Positions 9,591 to 18,184 of a stretch of 64,000 nucleotides of DNA are shown in pieces (position 1 is the stretch's first letter; the number at the start of each line of letters is the position of its first letter). This DNA comes from an uncultured Pseudomonas sp. (lineage in GTDB: Bacteria > Pseudomonadota > Gammaproteobacteria > Pseudomonadales > Pseudomonadaceae), in contig NZ_CAMPHI010000018.1 in the NCBI RefSeq assembly GCF_946885955.1, positions 30,528 through 94,527 of the forward strand, written 5' to 3'. Under the pieces are notes generated by a model. That model was not told where the DNA came from. It searched no databases and worked only from the letters and a program-made list of their open reading frames with translations. Made by a program: the position numbers and the translations under genes.

Positions 9591-11377
9591 GCTACCAGGC
9601 CCCGCTGCGCGACATGCGCTTCGTCCTCCATGAGCTGTTCGATGTCAGCGAGCACTGCGCACGCCTGAATAACGGCCTGGACCGCGAGCTGATCGATGGC
9701 GTTTTGGAGGAAGCCGGCGCATTCGCCAGCCAGGTAATCGCCCCGCTCAACCGCAACAGCGACGAGCAAGGCTGCCAACTGATCGACGGCGCCGTCACCA
9801 CTCCCGACGGCTTCCGCGATGCCTACCAGCATTATGTGAACAACGGCTGGGCCGGCATGACCGGGCCGCAAGCGTTCGGCGGTCAGGGTTTCCCGCAGCT
9901 GGTGGCCTTTGCCTTCCATGAAATGCTGATGGCCGCCTCGCTGTCGTTCCGCGTCTATTCCGGCCTCACCGAGGGCGCGGTGCTGGCCCTGCACAAGCAT
10001 GGCAGCGATGAACTGAAAAGCCGCTACCTGGCGAAAATGGTCAGCGGCCAGTGGACCGGCACCATGTGCCTCACCGAACCCCAGGCCGGCACCGATCTCG
10101 CGCTGCTGCGCACCAAGGCCGAGCCCCAGGCAGACGGCAGCTACAAGATCAGCGGCAGCAAGATTTTCATCAGCGGCGGCGAGCAGGATTTTTCCGAGAA
10201 CATCGTCCACCTGGTGCTGGCCCGCCTGCCTGACGCACCAGCCGGCGTGAAAGGCATCAGCCTGTTTCTGGTGCCCAAGTTCGCCGTCGACGCCGGCGGC
10301 GTACTGGCGGCGAAAAATGCGCTGTCGTGCGGCGCCATCGAACACAAGATGGGTATCAAGGGCGCCTCCACCTGCGTGATGAACTTCGACGGCGCAACCG
10401 GCTGGCTGGTCGGCGAAGCCAACCAGGGCCTGGCCTGCATGTTCACCATGATGAATGACGCGCGCTTTCAGGTCGGCCTGCAAGGCTTGGGTATTGGCGA
10501 AGCGGCCTTCCAGGGCGCCCTGCGTTATGCCCGCGAACGTCTGCAATCGCGCGCCCTGAGCGGCGCCGCCGAGCCGCACAAAGCCGCAGACCCGATCATC
10601 GTCCATCCGGATGTGCGGCGCATGCTGCTGACCCAGAAAACCCTGGTCGAAGGCTGTCGCATGCTCGCCGCCTACACCGCGCGCCAGCTCGATCTGGAAC
10701 ACGGCGCCGAAGCTGTCGCCGAGCGCAAGGCCGCCGGCAAGCGCGCGGCACTGCTGATCCCGATCGTCAAAGCCTTCTTTACCGATATGGGCCAGGAAGT
10801 CGCCAGCCATGGCGTGCAGATTTACGGCGGCCACGGCTTTATCCGCGAGTGGGGCATGGAACAGCTGATGCGCGACAGTCGCATCACTCAGCTGTACGAA
10901 GGCACCAACGGCATCCAGGCGCTGGACTATATCCGCCGCAAGCTGCTCGGCGACGGCGGCGCGGAGCTCTCGGCTCTGCAGGCCGAATTCAGCCAGCTGT
11001 GCGATCAGCAGGCCGCTCGCCCGGCGCTCGCCGAACTGGCCAGCACCGTGCAGGCGCGTCTCGGCGAATGGCGCGAGCTGAGCACCGAGGTATTGGCCAT
11101 GAGCCAACGCGACGTACAGGAAATCGGCGCCACTTCGGTCGACTTCCTGCAGTATTCGGCTTATGTGTTGCTCGCCGGCTTCTGGCTGCAGGCGGCGGCG
11201 CGGGCCCAGGATGCGCTGGAGGCGGGCACTGGCGAGGCGGCGTTCTACCAGGCCAAGCTGCACAGCGCGCAATTCTATCTGCGCCGTGTGCTGCCGCGGG
11301 CCAGCGGCCATCGCGAGGCGTTGCTCGGCGGTGCGGATTGCTTGATGGCGATGCCCGAGCAGAGCTTTGCGTTCTGA
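9587..11377 (+). CDS. acyl-CoA dehydrogenase with C-terminal extension
   Basis: 596 residues, the long FadE-like/AidB-like type. The first ATG overlaps the upstream stop. CLTEPQAGTD is the FAD/substrate motif, YGGHGFIREWGMEQLMRD and YEGTNGIQALD are the C-terminal signatures, and the Glu of YEGTN is at the usual catalytic-base position. Residues after about 470 form the extra C-terminal helical domain seen in this subgroup. It introduces the alpha-beta double bond in acyl-CoA, passing electrons to ETF. Paired with the 3-hydroxyacyl-CoA dehydrogenase, but with no thiolase or hydratase alongside, it probably serves a side-chain or medium-chain route using shared beta-oxidation enzymes. Confidence 0.92.
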   Translation: MSYQAPLRDMRFVLHELFDVSEHCARLNNGLDRELIDGVLEEAGAFASQVIAPLNRNSDEQGCQLIDGAVTTPDGFRDAYQHYVNNGWAGMTGPQAFGGQGFPQLVAFAFHEMLMAASLSFRVYSGLTEGAVLALHKHGSDELKSRYLAKMVSGQWTGTMCLTEPQAGTDLALLRTKAEPQADGSYKISGSKIFISGGEQDFSENIVHLVLARLPDAPAGVKGISLFLVPKFAVDAGGVLAAKNALSCGAIEHKMGIKGASTCVMNFDGATGWLVGEANQGLACMFTMMNDARFQVGLQGLGIGEAAFQGALRYARERLQSRALSGAAEPHKAADPIIVHPDVRRMLLTQKTLVEGCRMLAAYTARQLDLEHGAEAVAERKAAGKRAALLIPIVKAFFTDMGQEVASHGVQIYGGHGFIREWGMEQLMRDSRITQLYEGTNGIQALDYIRRKLLGDGGAELSALQAEFSQLCDQQAARPALAELASTVQARLGEWRELSTEVLAMSQRDVQEIGATSVDFLQYSAYVLLAGFWLQAAARAQDALEAGTGEAAFYQAKLHSAQFYLRRVLPRASGHREALLGGADCLMAMPEQSFAF

Positions 11378-11393
11378 CCCGCCGCAGCGCCTT

Positions 11394-11524
11394 GGTAGGT
11401 TGGTGTGCTTTGGTAGGTTGGCGTTGAGCGCAGCGAAACCCAACAATCGGCATGGGTATCGCTGCCTATGCCGAAGTGACCCGCGGCGGGCTCGCGCATA
11501 TTCCCCGGATTGCATCCGGGCTAC
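11394..11524. repeat. partial copies of dispersed intergenic palindromes
   Basis: Between the acyl-CoA dehydrogenase and alcohol dehydrogenase genes there are two starts of the GTAGGTTGG(C/T)GTTGAGC repeat (about 11394 and 11413), followed by GCGAAACCCAAC. A half copy of the other palindrome, CCCCGGATTGCATCCGGGCTAC, is at 11503-11524. The same words recur at 12777, 19417, 22908 and 41003. This copy lacks a full partner arm. Confidence 0.75.
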
Positions 11525-11545
11525 ATAGAACAAGAGGATCGGTAC

Positions 11546-12709
11546 ATGCATCCGTTCAGTTTCGCCACCACCGCACAGATCATCTGCGAAGTCGGCTCCG
11601 CGCGCCGCCTGGGCGCCTTGTGCCAGGAGCGCGGGGCGCGTTCGGTGTTGATCGTCACCGATCCTGGCATCAGCAAGCTCGGTCTGCTGGACGAGGTATT
11701 CCCCGGTTTCGCCGCAGCCGGCGTGGCGATTGAGGTATTCGATCAGGTGCTCGCCGATCCGCCCGAAGCCATAGTGCTGAGCGCGGTGGCCCAGGCCAAG
11801 GCGCTGGGCGCCGAGCTGATCGTCGGCTTTGGCGGCGGCAGTTCGATGGACGTGGCCAAACTGGTCGCCCTGCTCGCCCATCCTGATTGCGCGCAGGCCC
11901 TGGCGGATATCTATGGCGTCGGTAACGCCCGTGGCCAGCGCCTGCCGCTGATCCAGGTGCCGACCACCGCCGGCACCGGCTCGGAAGTCACCCAGATCGC
12001 CATCATCACCACCGGCGAAACCACCAAGATGGGCGTGGTTTCGCCGCTGCTGCTGCCGGATCTGGCGCTGCTGGATGCCGAGCTGACCCTCGGTCTGCCA
12101 GCGGCTGTGACCGCCGCCACAGGCATCGACGCCATGGTCCATGCGATCGAGGCCTACACCAGCGCGCTGAAGAAGAATCCGCTGTCCGACTTGCTGGCCC
12201 GCGAGGCCCTGCGATTGCTCGCCGCGAACCTCGACGAGGCGGTGCACAACGGCGGCAACCGCGAGGCGCGCCAGGCCATGCTGCTCGGCGCCTGCCTGGC
12301 CGGCCAGGCGTTCGCCAATGCGCCGGTGGCGGCGGTGCATGCGCTGGCCTATCCGTTAGGCGGGCATTTCCATATTCCTCATGGCCTTAGCAACGCTCTG
12401 GTGCTGCCCCATGTACTCGGTTTTAACGCCGAAGCGGCCGCGCCGCTGTATGCCGAACTGGCGCCACTGGTGCTCGGCGAGCGCTTGCGCCCCGGCGATG
12501 CGCTGAGTCAAACCGAGCAATTTATCGGCGCGCTGGCCGATTTCAGCACGCGCAGCGGCCTGCCCACACGCCTGCGCGATGCCGGCGTGCCTGAAAACAT
12601 GCTCGCGCAATTGGCGGCCGACGCCATGCTGCAACAACGCCTGCTGGTGAATAATCCACGTGAGATCAACGAGGCTCAGGCATTGGCCATCTATCAGGCA
12701 GCCTATTGA
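11546..12709 (+). CDS. iron-containing alcohol dehydrogenase
   Basis: 387 residues from the ATG at 11546 (MHPFSFATTAQI), six bases after AAGAGGAT; an earlier ATG at 11510 falls in the repeat. GGGSSMDVAK is the NAD(P)-binding signature; DAMVHAIEAYTS, AVHALAYPLGGHF and PHGLSNA supply the Asp/His/His/His iron ligands of group III alcohol dehydrogenases. It interconverts alcohols and aldehydes or ketones in the cytoplasm. It is separated from the acyl-CoA dehydrogenase by a repeat-filled 168-bp gap, but lies on the same strand in the same set. A role in supplying the acyl substrate is an inference from that placement. Confidence 0.9.
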   Translation: MHPFSFATTAQIICEVGSARRLGALCQERGARSVLIVTDPGISKLGLLDEVFPGFAAAGVAIEVFDQVLADPPEAIVLSAVAQAKALGAELIVGFGGGSSMDVAKLVALLAHPDCAQALADIYGVGNARGQRLPLIQVPTTAGTGSEVTQIAIITTGETTKMGVVSPLLLPDLALLDAELTLGLPAAVTAATGIDAMVHAIEAYTSALKKNPLSDLLAREALRLLAANLDEAVHNGGNREARQAMLLGACLAGQAFANAPVAAVHALAYPLGGHFHIPHGLSNALVLPHVLGFNAEAAAPLYAELAPLVLGERLRPGDALSQTEQFIGALADFSTRSGLPTRLRDAGVPENMLAQLAADAMLQQRLLVNNPREINEAQALAIYQAAY

Positions 12710-12776
12710 GGCACGCTCGATGAGCTTTTGTTGTAGGGCGGGAACCCATGATTCTTGCAATCAAGACAAGCAATAC

Positions 12777-12844
12777 GTAGCCCGGATGCAATCCGGGGAA
12801 ATATAGCGTGGCTAATACCGCTCCCCGGATTGCATCTGGGCTAC
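12777..12844. repeat. dispersed palindrome, GTAGCCCGGATGC type
   Basis: GTAGCCCGGATGCAATCCGG at the left is matched by its complement at the right (CCGGATTGCATCTGGGCTAC), one mismatch apart, with a short centre. The same element occurs at 22908-22960, and half of it at 11503-11524. No coding frame is present. It resembles the REP/BIME-type palindromes common in pseudomonads. Confidence 0.8.
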
Positions 12845-12853
12845 AAGAGCGAT

Positions 12854-12918
12854 GTAGGGTGGACATAGCGAAGCTTTGTCCACCGCGAGCCCCCAAGCCT
12901 GCGGCATGTCCGCCCTAC
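12854..12918. repeat. dispersed palindrome, GTAGGGTGGAC type
   Basis: GTAGGGTGGACATAGCGAAG opens and GGCATGTCCGCCCTAC closes an imperfect inverted repeat directly after the previous one. A related element with GTAGGGTGGATGACGC ends is at 22830-22898, where the same two element types are again neighbours. Confidence 0.7.
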
Positions 12919-12985
12919 TCGTTCAGCACCAGGTTCTCTCCGTATGGCCGGCGATCCCCAGAACCGAAGAACCACAAGGACATAT

Positions 12986-13426
12986 ATGAGCCAACCCCAG
13001 CACCTGCGCAGCGACTACCTGCACTTCCAACCGATCACCACGCGCTGGCACGACAATGATCTCTATGGTCATGTGAATAACGTGACCTACTACAGCTACT
13101 TCGACAGCGCGGTGAACGCCTACCTGATCGAGGTCGGTGGCCTGGATATCCATGACGGCAGCGTGGTCGGTTTTGTGGTCAGTTCCAGCTGCGACTATTT
13201 CGCCTCCATCGCCTTTCCCGAGCGCATCGAGATTGGCCTGCGGGTCGGCAAGCTGGGCAACAGTTCGGTGCAATACGAGCTGGCGGTGTTCAAGGCCGGA
13301 GAGGATGAGGCCTGTGCGGCAGGGCGCTTCGTGCATGTCTTCGTCGAGCGCCAGAGCAATCGCCCGGTGAGCATTCCCGAGCCCCTGCGCGCAGCACTTA
13401 CGGCTTTGCTGGTAAACGAGCGATAA
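12986..13426 (+). CDS. acyl-CoA thioesterase, 4-hydroxybenzoyl-CoA thioesterase (hot-dog) type
   Basis: 146 residues from the ATG at 12986, behind AAGGA; the frame to 12944 has no ribosome site. TRWHDNDLYGHVNNVTYYSYFD is the hot-dog thioesterase signature, with the Asp and the N-N-V-x-Y block that forms the active site. Length and fold are those of YbgC/FadM-like enzymes, which hydrolyse acyl-CoA to free acid. It follows the beta-oxidation-like genes after a 276-bp gap filled with two palindromes, so a shared transcript is uncertain. It ends 60 bp before a candidate sigma54 promoter. Confidence 0.9.
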   Translation: MSQPQHLRSDYLHFQPITTRWHDNDLYGHVNNVTYYSYFDSAVNAYLIEVGGLDIHDGSVVGFVVSSSCDYFASIAFPERIEIGLRVGKLGNSSVQYELAVFKAGEDEACAAGRFVHVFVERQSNRPVSIPEPLRAALTALLVNER

Positions 13427-13450
13427 GCGACAAAGGCGACCTTTAGCGAC
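13427..13450 (+). promoter_or_regulatory. triple GCGAC direct repeat, possible activator site
   Basis: GCGAC occurs at 13427, 13436 and 13446, about one helical turn apart, with a dyad AAAGG-CGA-CCTTT (13432-13444) around the middle copy. The cluster lies roughly 35-60 bp upstream of the -24 element of the candidate sigma54 promoter, where an enhancer-binding protein could sit. I cannot assign a regulator. Confidence 0.3.
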
Positions 13451-13485
13451 ATGAATAGCAAAGAAACGACCTCGGTTCATAAAAC

Positions 13486-13500
13486 TGGCACATCTGATGC
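13486..13500 (+). promoter_or_regulatory. sigma54 (RpoN) promoter candidate
   Basis: TGGCACATCTGATGC, followed by T, has GG (13487-13488) and GC (13499-13500) exactly 12 bases apart, with TGGCAC and TGCT on either side, close to the TGGCAC-N5-TTGCW consensus. The start would be near 13512. The promoter lies inside nested inverted repeats: AAAACTGG (13481) with CCAGTTTT (13517), and CTGAT (13494) with ATCAG (13506). The same sequence could therefore instead be a hairpin at the end of the thioesterase transcript. Confidence 0.5.
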
Positions 13501-13511
13501 TTAGTATCAGG

Positions 13512-13605
13512 TAACTCCAGTTTTGGGGGCCTTGGTACAGGCAGGCCGGGGATTCCCCTCTTTTACACCCGCAGCAGAAAGGCCACCTCTCGAGGTGGCC
13601 TTTTT
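13512..13605 (+). ncRNA. candidate sigma54-dependent small RNA, about 95 nt
   Basis: The stretch between the sigma54-like promoter and the strong terminator at 13578-13605 contains no ribosome site or sensible frame, but can fold: GGGG-ATT-CCCC (about 13548-13558), then the terminator stem. The size suits a bacterial sRNA. It lacks the repeated AANAANAA motifs of the CrcZ/Y family, which are RpoN-driven in Pseudomonas, and the repeated GGA loops of Rsm sRNAs, so it is not an obvious member of either. The targets cannot be read from the sequence. If the promoter is false, this is simply the thioesterase 3' UTR. Confidence 0.4.
13578..13605 (+). terminator. strong Rho-independent terminator
   Basis: AAAGGCCACCTC-TC-GAGGTGGCCTTT is a perfect 12-bp stem with a 2-base centre, followed by further Ts on the plus strand. 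It ends the candidate sRNA and/or the thioesterase transcript. The T run is on the plus side, so it serves the converging msh operon less well. Confidence 0.9.
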
Positions 13606-13742
13606 CGTTTGTAGCCCACGGAATACAGGGCCTCCAGGCCCTAGCCAGGATGCCCATGGGTGGCAAAGCAACCTCGAACCCCGTACAGCGCCCTTGCGTC
13701 CGCATGTATCGTTCTGGTGCAGCATGCCCCAATCGGGCTCAT

Positions 13743-16700
13743 CTATTGGCCATAGACTTCACGGCGGAAGATCAGAGGCGCGGCGCCGCGGTAGATGCCG
13801 AAAGTCGCCAGGCCGCTCGGATCGTCGAGTACGCCATCGCCATTCCAATCGAACCTGAGCCAGGCCGGCGCCGCATAGGTCAGCGGCAGGCTGCCCGAGC
13901 TATCGGCGCCCGGCGCGCTCAACAGGTAGTTGCCAAGACCGGTCAACGCAACATAAGGGCCACTGCCCAGCGTCGGCACGCCGCTACCGCTGTCGCTGCG
14001 TTGATAGGTGCCCAATGTGACCGCCGCGAAGTCGCTGCAACTGTCCAAAGGGTTCGGCGCATAGCCGCTGCCAGTGAAATAGGCGGCGGTAAAGGGCACA
14101 GCCAAATCCTGCAACTCGGAACCATGAGCATTGCCGATCCGTGCCTGGCCGAGGCGGAAGTCGCTGGTTTCCGAGTCGAGGACGCTACCGGTCACGCCAT
14201 CGCTGTCGGTCGCGGTAGTGAGAATCGCCAAGTCATAAGGCGCGCGCGGCGTATTGAGCAGGAAGCCCGCGTCATTGGCGCTGTAATCGAAGTAGCCGTT
14301 GCCCGCACTACCTGCGCTCAAGTCGCTGCCGCTGACGGCGATTATGCCCATGCCGCCTGGATCGCTGTAGACGATATCGGCGCCGCTCAATTTGGCGAAA
14401 TCGCCGGTGTAGTTTCGCGTCACCGCACCGGCACGGTTGCGCGCCGATAGCGACCCGCTGAAGGCGAAGCCTTGCCCGGCCTTTTCCGCCTGTACGGGCG
14501 GCCCGGGCTGAGCGATCAGGCCGGCATAGGTCGAGATGCCACAAGCCGGCGTCAAACTGGGGTCTACGAGATCAAAGCTGGCCGGGTAGAAGCGGCCGAG
14601 ATTGGCGCTGATACCGGCAGCGACGGTCTCAGCGAAATAGCCACCGGCCGCCGGCGTGGCACTGATAGTGAACACGCCAACCTCTGAGACGCTTTGGCTG
14701 GTCAGAATCGCCTCCCCCGCATCGGCCGCGGCTATATCCAGGCTCTCCGTGCCCAACACGGCGGCAGCCCCACCCACCGGCGCAACCAGGCTACTGGCGA
14801 GAGCGATGTCGCCTTGGCGATAGTTCGGCGTGCTGCCGTTGTCGCAGAAATCCGCGTCCCCGTCCGCCTCCCAGCTGGCGCCGCGCACGCCCAAGCGGAA
14901 GCCATCGCCGGCGGCGACAAATGCCGAACAAGCGGCATCACCGGCGGCGCAGTCGCTATTCGGTGAGTCGCTGTAAACGCAGAGACCCGCGGGCTTGCTG
15001 ACGAACTGATCGGCCCCGCTCATCACCAGCCCGGCCTCATCTCCGGCGGTTGGCGCATAACGCGCGTTCAGGGTCATCAGGCCGGCATCGGCGTAGTGCA
15101 CACGGATAGTCGCTCGTGCGCCTGCGGAGAAGTCCAGGTCGACAGCGCTACCCGGCGCGCTGCCGGCGATCGGCGTACCGTTGACCCGCACCGTACGCGT
15201 GCCGCTGTTCGGATCGTCGTAAGCGGACCAGAACCGCAAGGTGCGCGTGCCCGATTCGAAAGCCGGCACGCAAGCCGAGGTGCTGTCGTCCTTGCGCACC
15301 GCGAACAGCCCGATATCGGCCGACTCCTTGTTGGCGAGCAGCGTGGGCACATCGAAGATAAAGCCGCTGTCGAGGAAATCGATCAGGCAATTCGCCGTCG
15401 AGCAGGTCGTCTGGCTGTTCGGCTTAGCTGTGGGTGTCGAGGCCAGCGCGCCAACCGCAACCTGGCCGACCGTGGTGTTGCGCAGCTGCAGGACGGCGCT
15501 GCCGCCGCTGAAGCTGAGAACATTGCCGCTGACGCTGGCGGGCGTGCTGGCGGTCCAACCGCCGGTGGGGGCCAGGCTCACTGTGACCGGATCGATATAG
15601 AGCGAGCTGCAGTCGGCGTTCAGGCAGGCGCGAACGATTACCTGCTGCGGGCTACAGGTCAGGGCGGGGCTGGCATAGGCGAAGTCGAAATGGTCGATCT
15701 GTTCGGCGATCGGATTGATCGTAGTGGCGCAAACCTGCAGGTCGTCCAGCTCGTGGATATTGGTCGAGCCGCCGGTCGAGCCGGTCAGCGAGAGGAAGAG
15801 GTTGGCCGGCAGCGCGGCCTGACCAAAAGAGGCCAGAACATCCACCGCATCGAGGTTGGGCAACACCACGAAGCCAGCGCCGCTGTCGCGCTCGACGGTC
15901 ACCAGGGCTTGGCCGTCGACGCGGCCATCCAGGGTGATGCGGTAAGTGTGCCCCGGTGCTGCGCTGGTGCTGGCCGCCGCGTCGATAGCCGGGTTGAGGT
16001 TGGCCGGGGTGCCGGCGATATAGTGGTAACCGGTCGCCTCCGAGCCAGAGCCGCGGATGGCCACAGAATCGTTGAGCTGCCCCGGCCCGTCATCGGGGCT
16101 ACCGCCCTCGGTGGAGAAATTGCCGTATTCGTCGATGCCCACGCCCAGCCAGCCGCCGGCGAAACCGGGGTTGGCCGCATCGCCACGGGTGCCGTAACCC
16201 AAGGGCCCGCCAAAGGCGCCCGGCTGCGGGGTAATGCTGGCATCTGAGAGCACCACGGCGATGCCGTCGGCGCCGCTGCCGTTGTAGGCGTAGTGTTTGA
16301 ACTGCAGCTGGATATAGTTGCCCGCGGCGGGGAACAGGCGCTGCAAGGTCGAGGAAGTGGCGACGTTGCCCTGGTTGCTGGTCAGGCGCATGCGCGCGCT
16401 GTCGATGGTCGGCGTGAAGGTGGTGGCGCCGCGGCTGGCGACAGCCCAATCGCTACCCAGGCTGGTGCGAGCGAAGTCGTCATTGAAACATTGTAGGGCC
16501 AGTTCGCATTGATGGCGCTCGCTCGCCAGAGCGCTGATCGCCGCCTCGGAGAGCGCGCCGCTGTAGATGCGCAACTCGTCCAACTGGCCATTGAAGTAGC
16601 GGCCGGAGAAATTCTGATCCGTCGCCAACTGCAACGGATCGCTATTGGCCAGCGGCGTACCGCTGAAGCTGGCCTGGCCGGCCAGGCTGCCGTTGATATA

Positions 16701-17780
16701 GATGCGCTGATCGTTCGGGGCGAAGCGAATCAGCACATGACTCCACTGCCCCGGGGTCAGCGCGACGTTGCTGTCGAATTCGCGGGTGGCGTTGGGCCCG
16801 GTGGTCTGCCACCACCAGTTGACCGTGCCATTGGGCTTGAGGTGGAACTCGTAGTTCTCGTCCTTGGACAGAATGCTCATCAACCCCGAGGCCGGCAACG
16901 TGCTCGGTTTGACCCATAGACCGATGGTGAAACTGTCCTGCAGTGTCAGCAGACTGTTATGAACGTGCTGCACATACTGGTTGGCCGCGCTGTTGAAAGT
17001 GCCGTAAGCGCAAGTGCCGAGGGAGTTCTGTGCCGGCAATGCCGGGGCGCTGTCGGCCGTATCGGCGCCATTGAACACCGTGCCATTAAGAGCATTACCC
17101 GAGCTGTCGACCACCTCGTCGGCCGCTCCGGTCCAGGCGGACTCATCCAGCGACCAGCTCAAGCGCAGCTCGGTTGCCGGGCTGCACAGGCCGCCGAAGC
17201 CGGCCAGGTCGATGGCCGCATCGTTATAGTTCAGACTGGTGCTACCGCCGGGGCTATTAGTCGAGCCCGCGGCGGTAATAGCGCCATCGAGTTGCAGGTT
17301 ATTGCCAAATCCAATGCTACCCGTGACATAGACAAAACCGTTGATCACAACATTGTTGCCCAGGCTCAGCGATCCGTTGACCACCAGAATCAGATCTTCC
17401 GGGTTACCGCCCGCATTCAGCACACTGTTATTGGCAATGCTCAGGCTGCCATTGACAAAGACCCGAGTACTGGCGCCGCCGGTAGCCGCCAGGGTCCAAT
17501 CATTGAAAGTGCCGCCACCGCCGAAATAATGATCCCCCGCGCCCAAACTGCGGTTGCTCGCGCCGAGCGCCGGAGTGTTTTGCCAGGCTACGCTACTCAG
17601 ATCGAACTGATTGGCGCTGCTGCCGGTGATACTGGCGGGAAATACCGAACTGCAGGTTGCAGCCCACAGCTGGGGGCTGCAAAGACTGGCCAGTAGAACC
17701 AACATCAGTCCGATCAGGCTCATGGTTAAAGACCGCGGGGCAACGGCGTCCGACCGACTGGCAATATTTATGCGGCTCAT
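13743..17780 (-). CDS. mshQ: MSHA biogenesis protein MshQ
   Basis: 1345 residues, the last and largest gene of the msh operon; its start overlaps the mshP stop (ATGA). A signal peptide covers about residues 20-41 (LMLVLLASLC...LWAA). Next come a Gly/Asn-rich beta region, a LamG/concanavalin-like domain (about 210-430, with FTIGLWVKPS and NWWWQTTG), a second lectin-like domain beginning near CFNDDFARTSLGSDW, and a long C-terminal domain (DUF6701-like, FYPASFDL...) with many cysteine pairs. It is probably a surface or tip adhesin of the MSHA pilus. Domain positions are by eye; the assignment rests on context and architecture. Confidence 0.88.
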   Translation of the reverse strand: MSRINIASRSDAVAPRSLTMSLIGLMLVLLASLCSPQLWAATCSSVFPASITGSSANQFDLSSVAWQNTPALGASNRSLGAGDHYFGGGGTFNDWTLAATGGASTRVFVNGSLSIANNSVLNAGGNPEDLILVVNGSLSLGNNVVINGFVYVTGSIGFGNNLQLDGAITAAGSTNSPGGSTSLNYNDAAIDLAGFGGLCSPATELRLSWSLDESAWTGAADEVVDSSGNALNGTVFNGADTADSAPALPAQNSLGTCAYGTFNSAANQYVQHVHNSLLTLQDSFTIGLWVKPSTLPASGLMSILSKDENYEFHLKPNGTVNWWWQTTGPNATREFDSNVALTPGQWSHVLIRFAPNDQRIYINGSLAGQASFSGTPLANSDPLQLATDQNFSGRYFNGQLDELRIYSGALSEAAISALASERHQCELALQCFNDDFARTSLGSDWAVASRGATTFTPTIDSARMRLTSNQGNVATSSTLQRLFPAAGNYIQLQFKHYAYNGSGADGIAVVLSDASITPQPGAFGGPLGYGTRGDAANPGFAGGWLGVGIDEYGNFSTEGGSPDDGPGQLNDSVAIRGSGSEATGYHYIAGTPANLNPAIDAAASTSAAPGHTYRITLDGRVDGQALVTVERDSGAGFVVLPNLDAVDVLASFGQAALPANLFLSLTGSTGGSTNIHELDDLQVCATTINPIAEQIDHFDFAYASPALTCSPQQVIVRACLNADCSSLYIDPVTVSLAPTGGWTASTPASVSGNVLSFSGGSAVLQLRNTTVGQVAVGALASTPTAKPNSQTTCSTANCLIDFLDSGFIFDVPTLLANKESADIGLFAVRKDDSTSACVPAFESGTRTLRFWSAYDDPNSGTRTVRVNGTPIAGSAPGSAVDLDFSAGARATIRVHYADAGLMTLNARYAPTAGDEAGLVMSGADQFVSKPAGLCVYSDSPNSDCAAGDAACSAFVAAGDGFRLGVRGASWEADGDADFCDNGSTPNYRQGDIALASSLVAPVGGAAAVLGTESLDIAAADAGEAILTSQSVSEVGVFTISATPAAGGYFAETVAAGISANLGRFYPASFDLVDPSLTPACGISTYAGLIAQPGPPVQAEKAGQGFAFSGSLSARNRAGAVTRNYTGDFAKLSGADIVYSDPGGMGIIAVSGSDLSAGSAGNGYFDYSANDAGFLLNTPRAPYDLAILTTATDSDGVTGSVLDSETSDFRLGQARIGNAHGSELQDLAVPFTAAYFTGSGYAPNPLDSCSDFAAVTLGTYQRSDSGSGVPTLGSGPYVALTGLGNYLLSAPGADSSGSLPLTYAAPAWLRFDWNGDGVLDDPSGLATFGIYRGAAPLIFRREVYGQ

Positions 17781-18184
17781 GGCTTCTCCACCACGGCGGT
17801 CAGCTTGCGATAGGCGTAATCGGGGCTTGCGGGCGAGCCAAAGGTCGCCGTGGCTTCGACCGTATAGAAGAGGGTCGCGCTGCTCTTGCCCTCCTCATCC
17901 AGCACCGGCGTGCTGCTGGACGTGCAGTTCATCAGCACCGCGAAGCCATCCAGGGTGAAATTGCCGCACGCCGCATCGGCGAGAACCCGAGCAATACCGT
18001 ATTCCAACCCCGCGCGGGCGACTTGATAAGCCCGTGCCTGCTGGATCGCCAGACTGGTCGTGGCATTCTGGGTCACCGCCAGGCGGGCCATGGTGGCGAT
18101 GACCACCGCGACTATGATGATCAGAAACATCGCCGCCACCAGGCCGAAGCCCCGCTCGCTTGATTCAAGGCGCATTGTCGACAT
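17777..18184 (-). CDS. mshP: MSHA biogenesis protein MshP
   Basis: 135 residues. The N-terminus has a prepilin-like leader ending in RG before FGLVAAMFLIIIVAVV, a hydrophobic helix of class III pilin type, but the usual Glu at mature position 5 is Ala. Such minor PilX-like proteins usually sit beneath the pilus tip. It overlaps mshO upstream by 20 bases and mshQ downstream by 4, indicating coupled translation. Two cysteines (AACGN... and LMNCTSS) could form a disulphide. Confidence 0.85.
   Translation of the reverse strand: MSTMRLESSERGFGLVAAMFLIIIVAVVIATMARLAVTQNATTSLAIQQARAYQVARAGLEYGIARVLADAACGNFTLDGFAVLMNCTSSSTPVLDEEGKSSATLFYTVEATATFGSPASPDYAYRKLTAVVEKP

Noticed and set aside
9404..12340. 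978-codon open frame on the minus strand opposite the acyl-CoA and alcohol dehydrogenase genes
   Set aside because: It lies fully antisense to three clear enzymes; the product is His/Gln/Ala/Gly-rich with no motif. It is a high-GC codon-phase artefact.
13512..13605. CrcZ/CrcY-type or RsmY/Z-type sRNA identity
   Set aside because: The required repeated AANAANAA (Crc) or multiple GGA loops (Rsm) are not visible.
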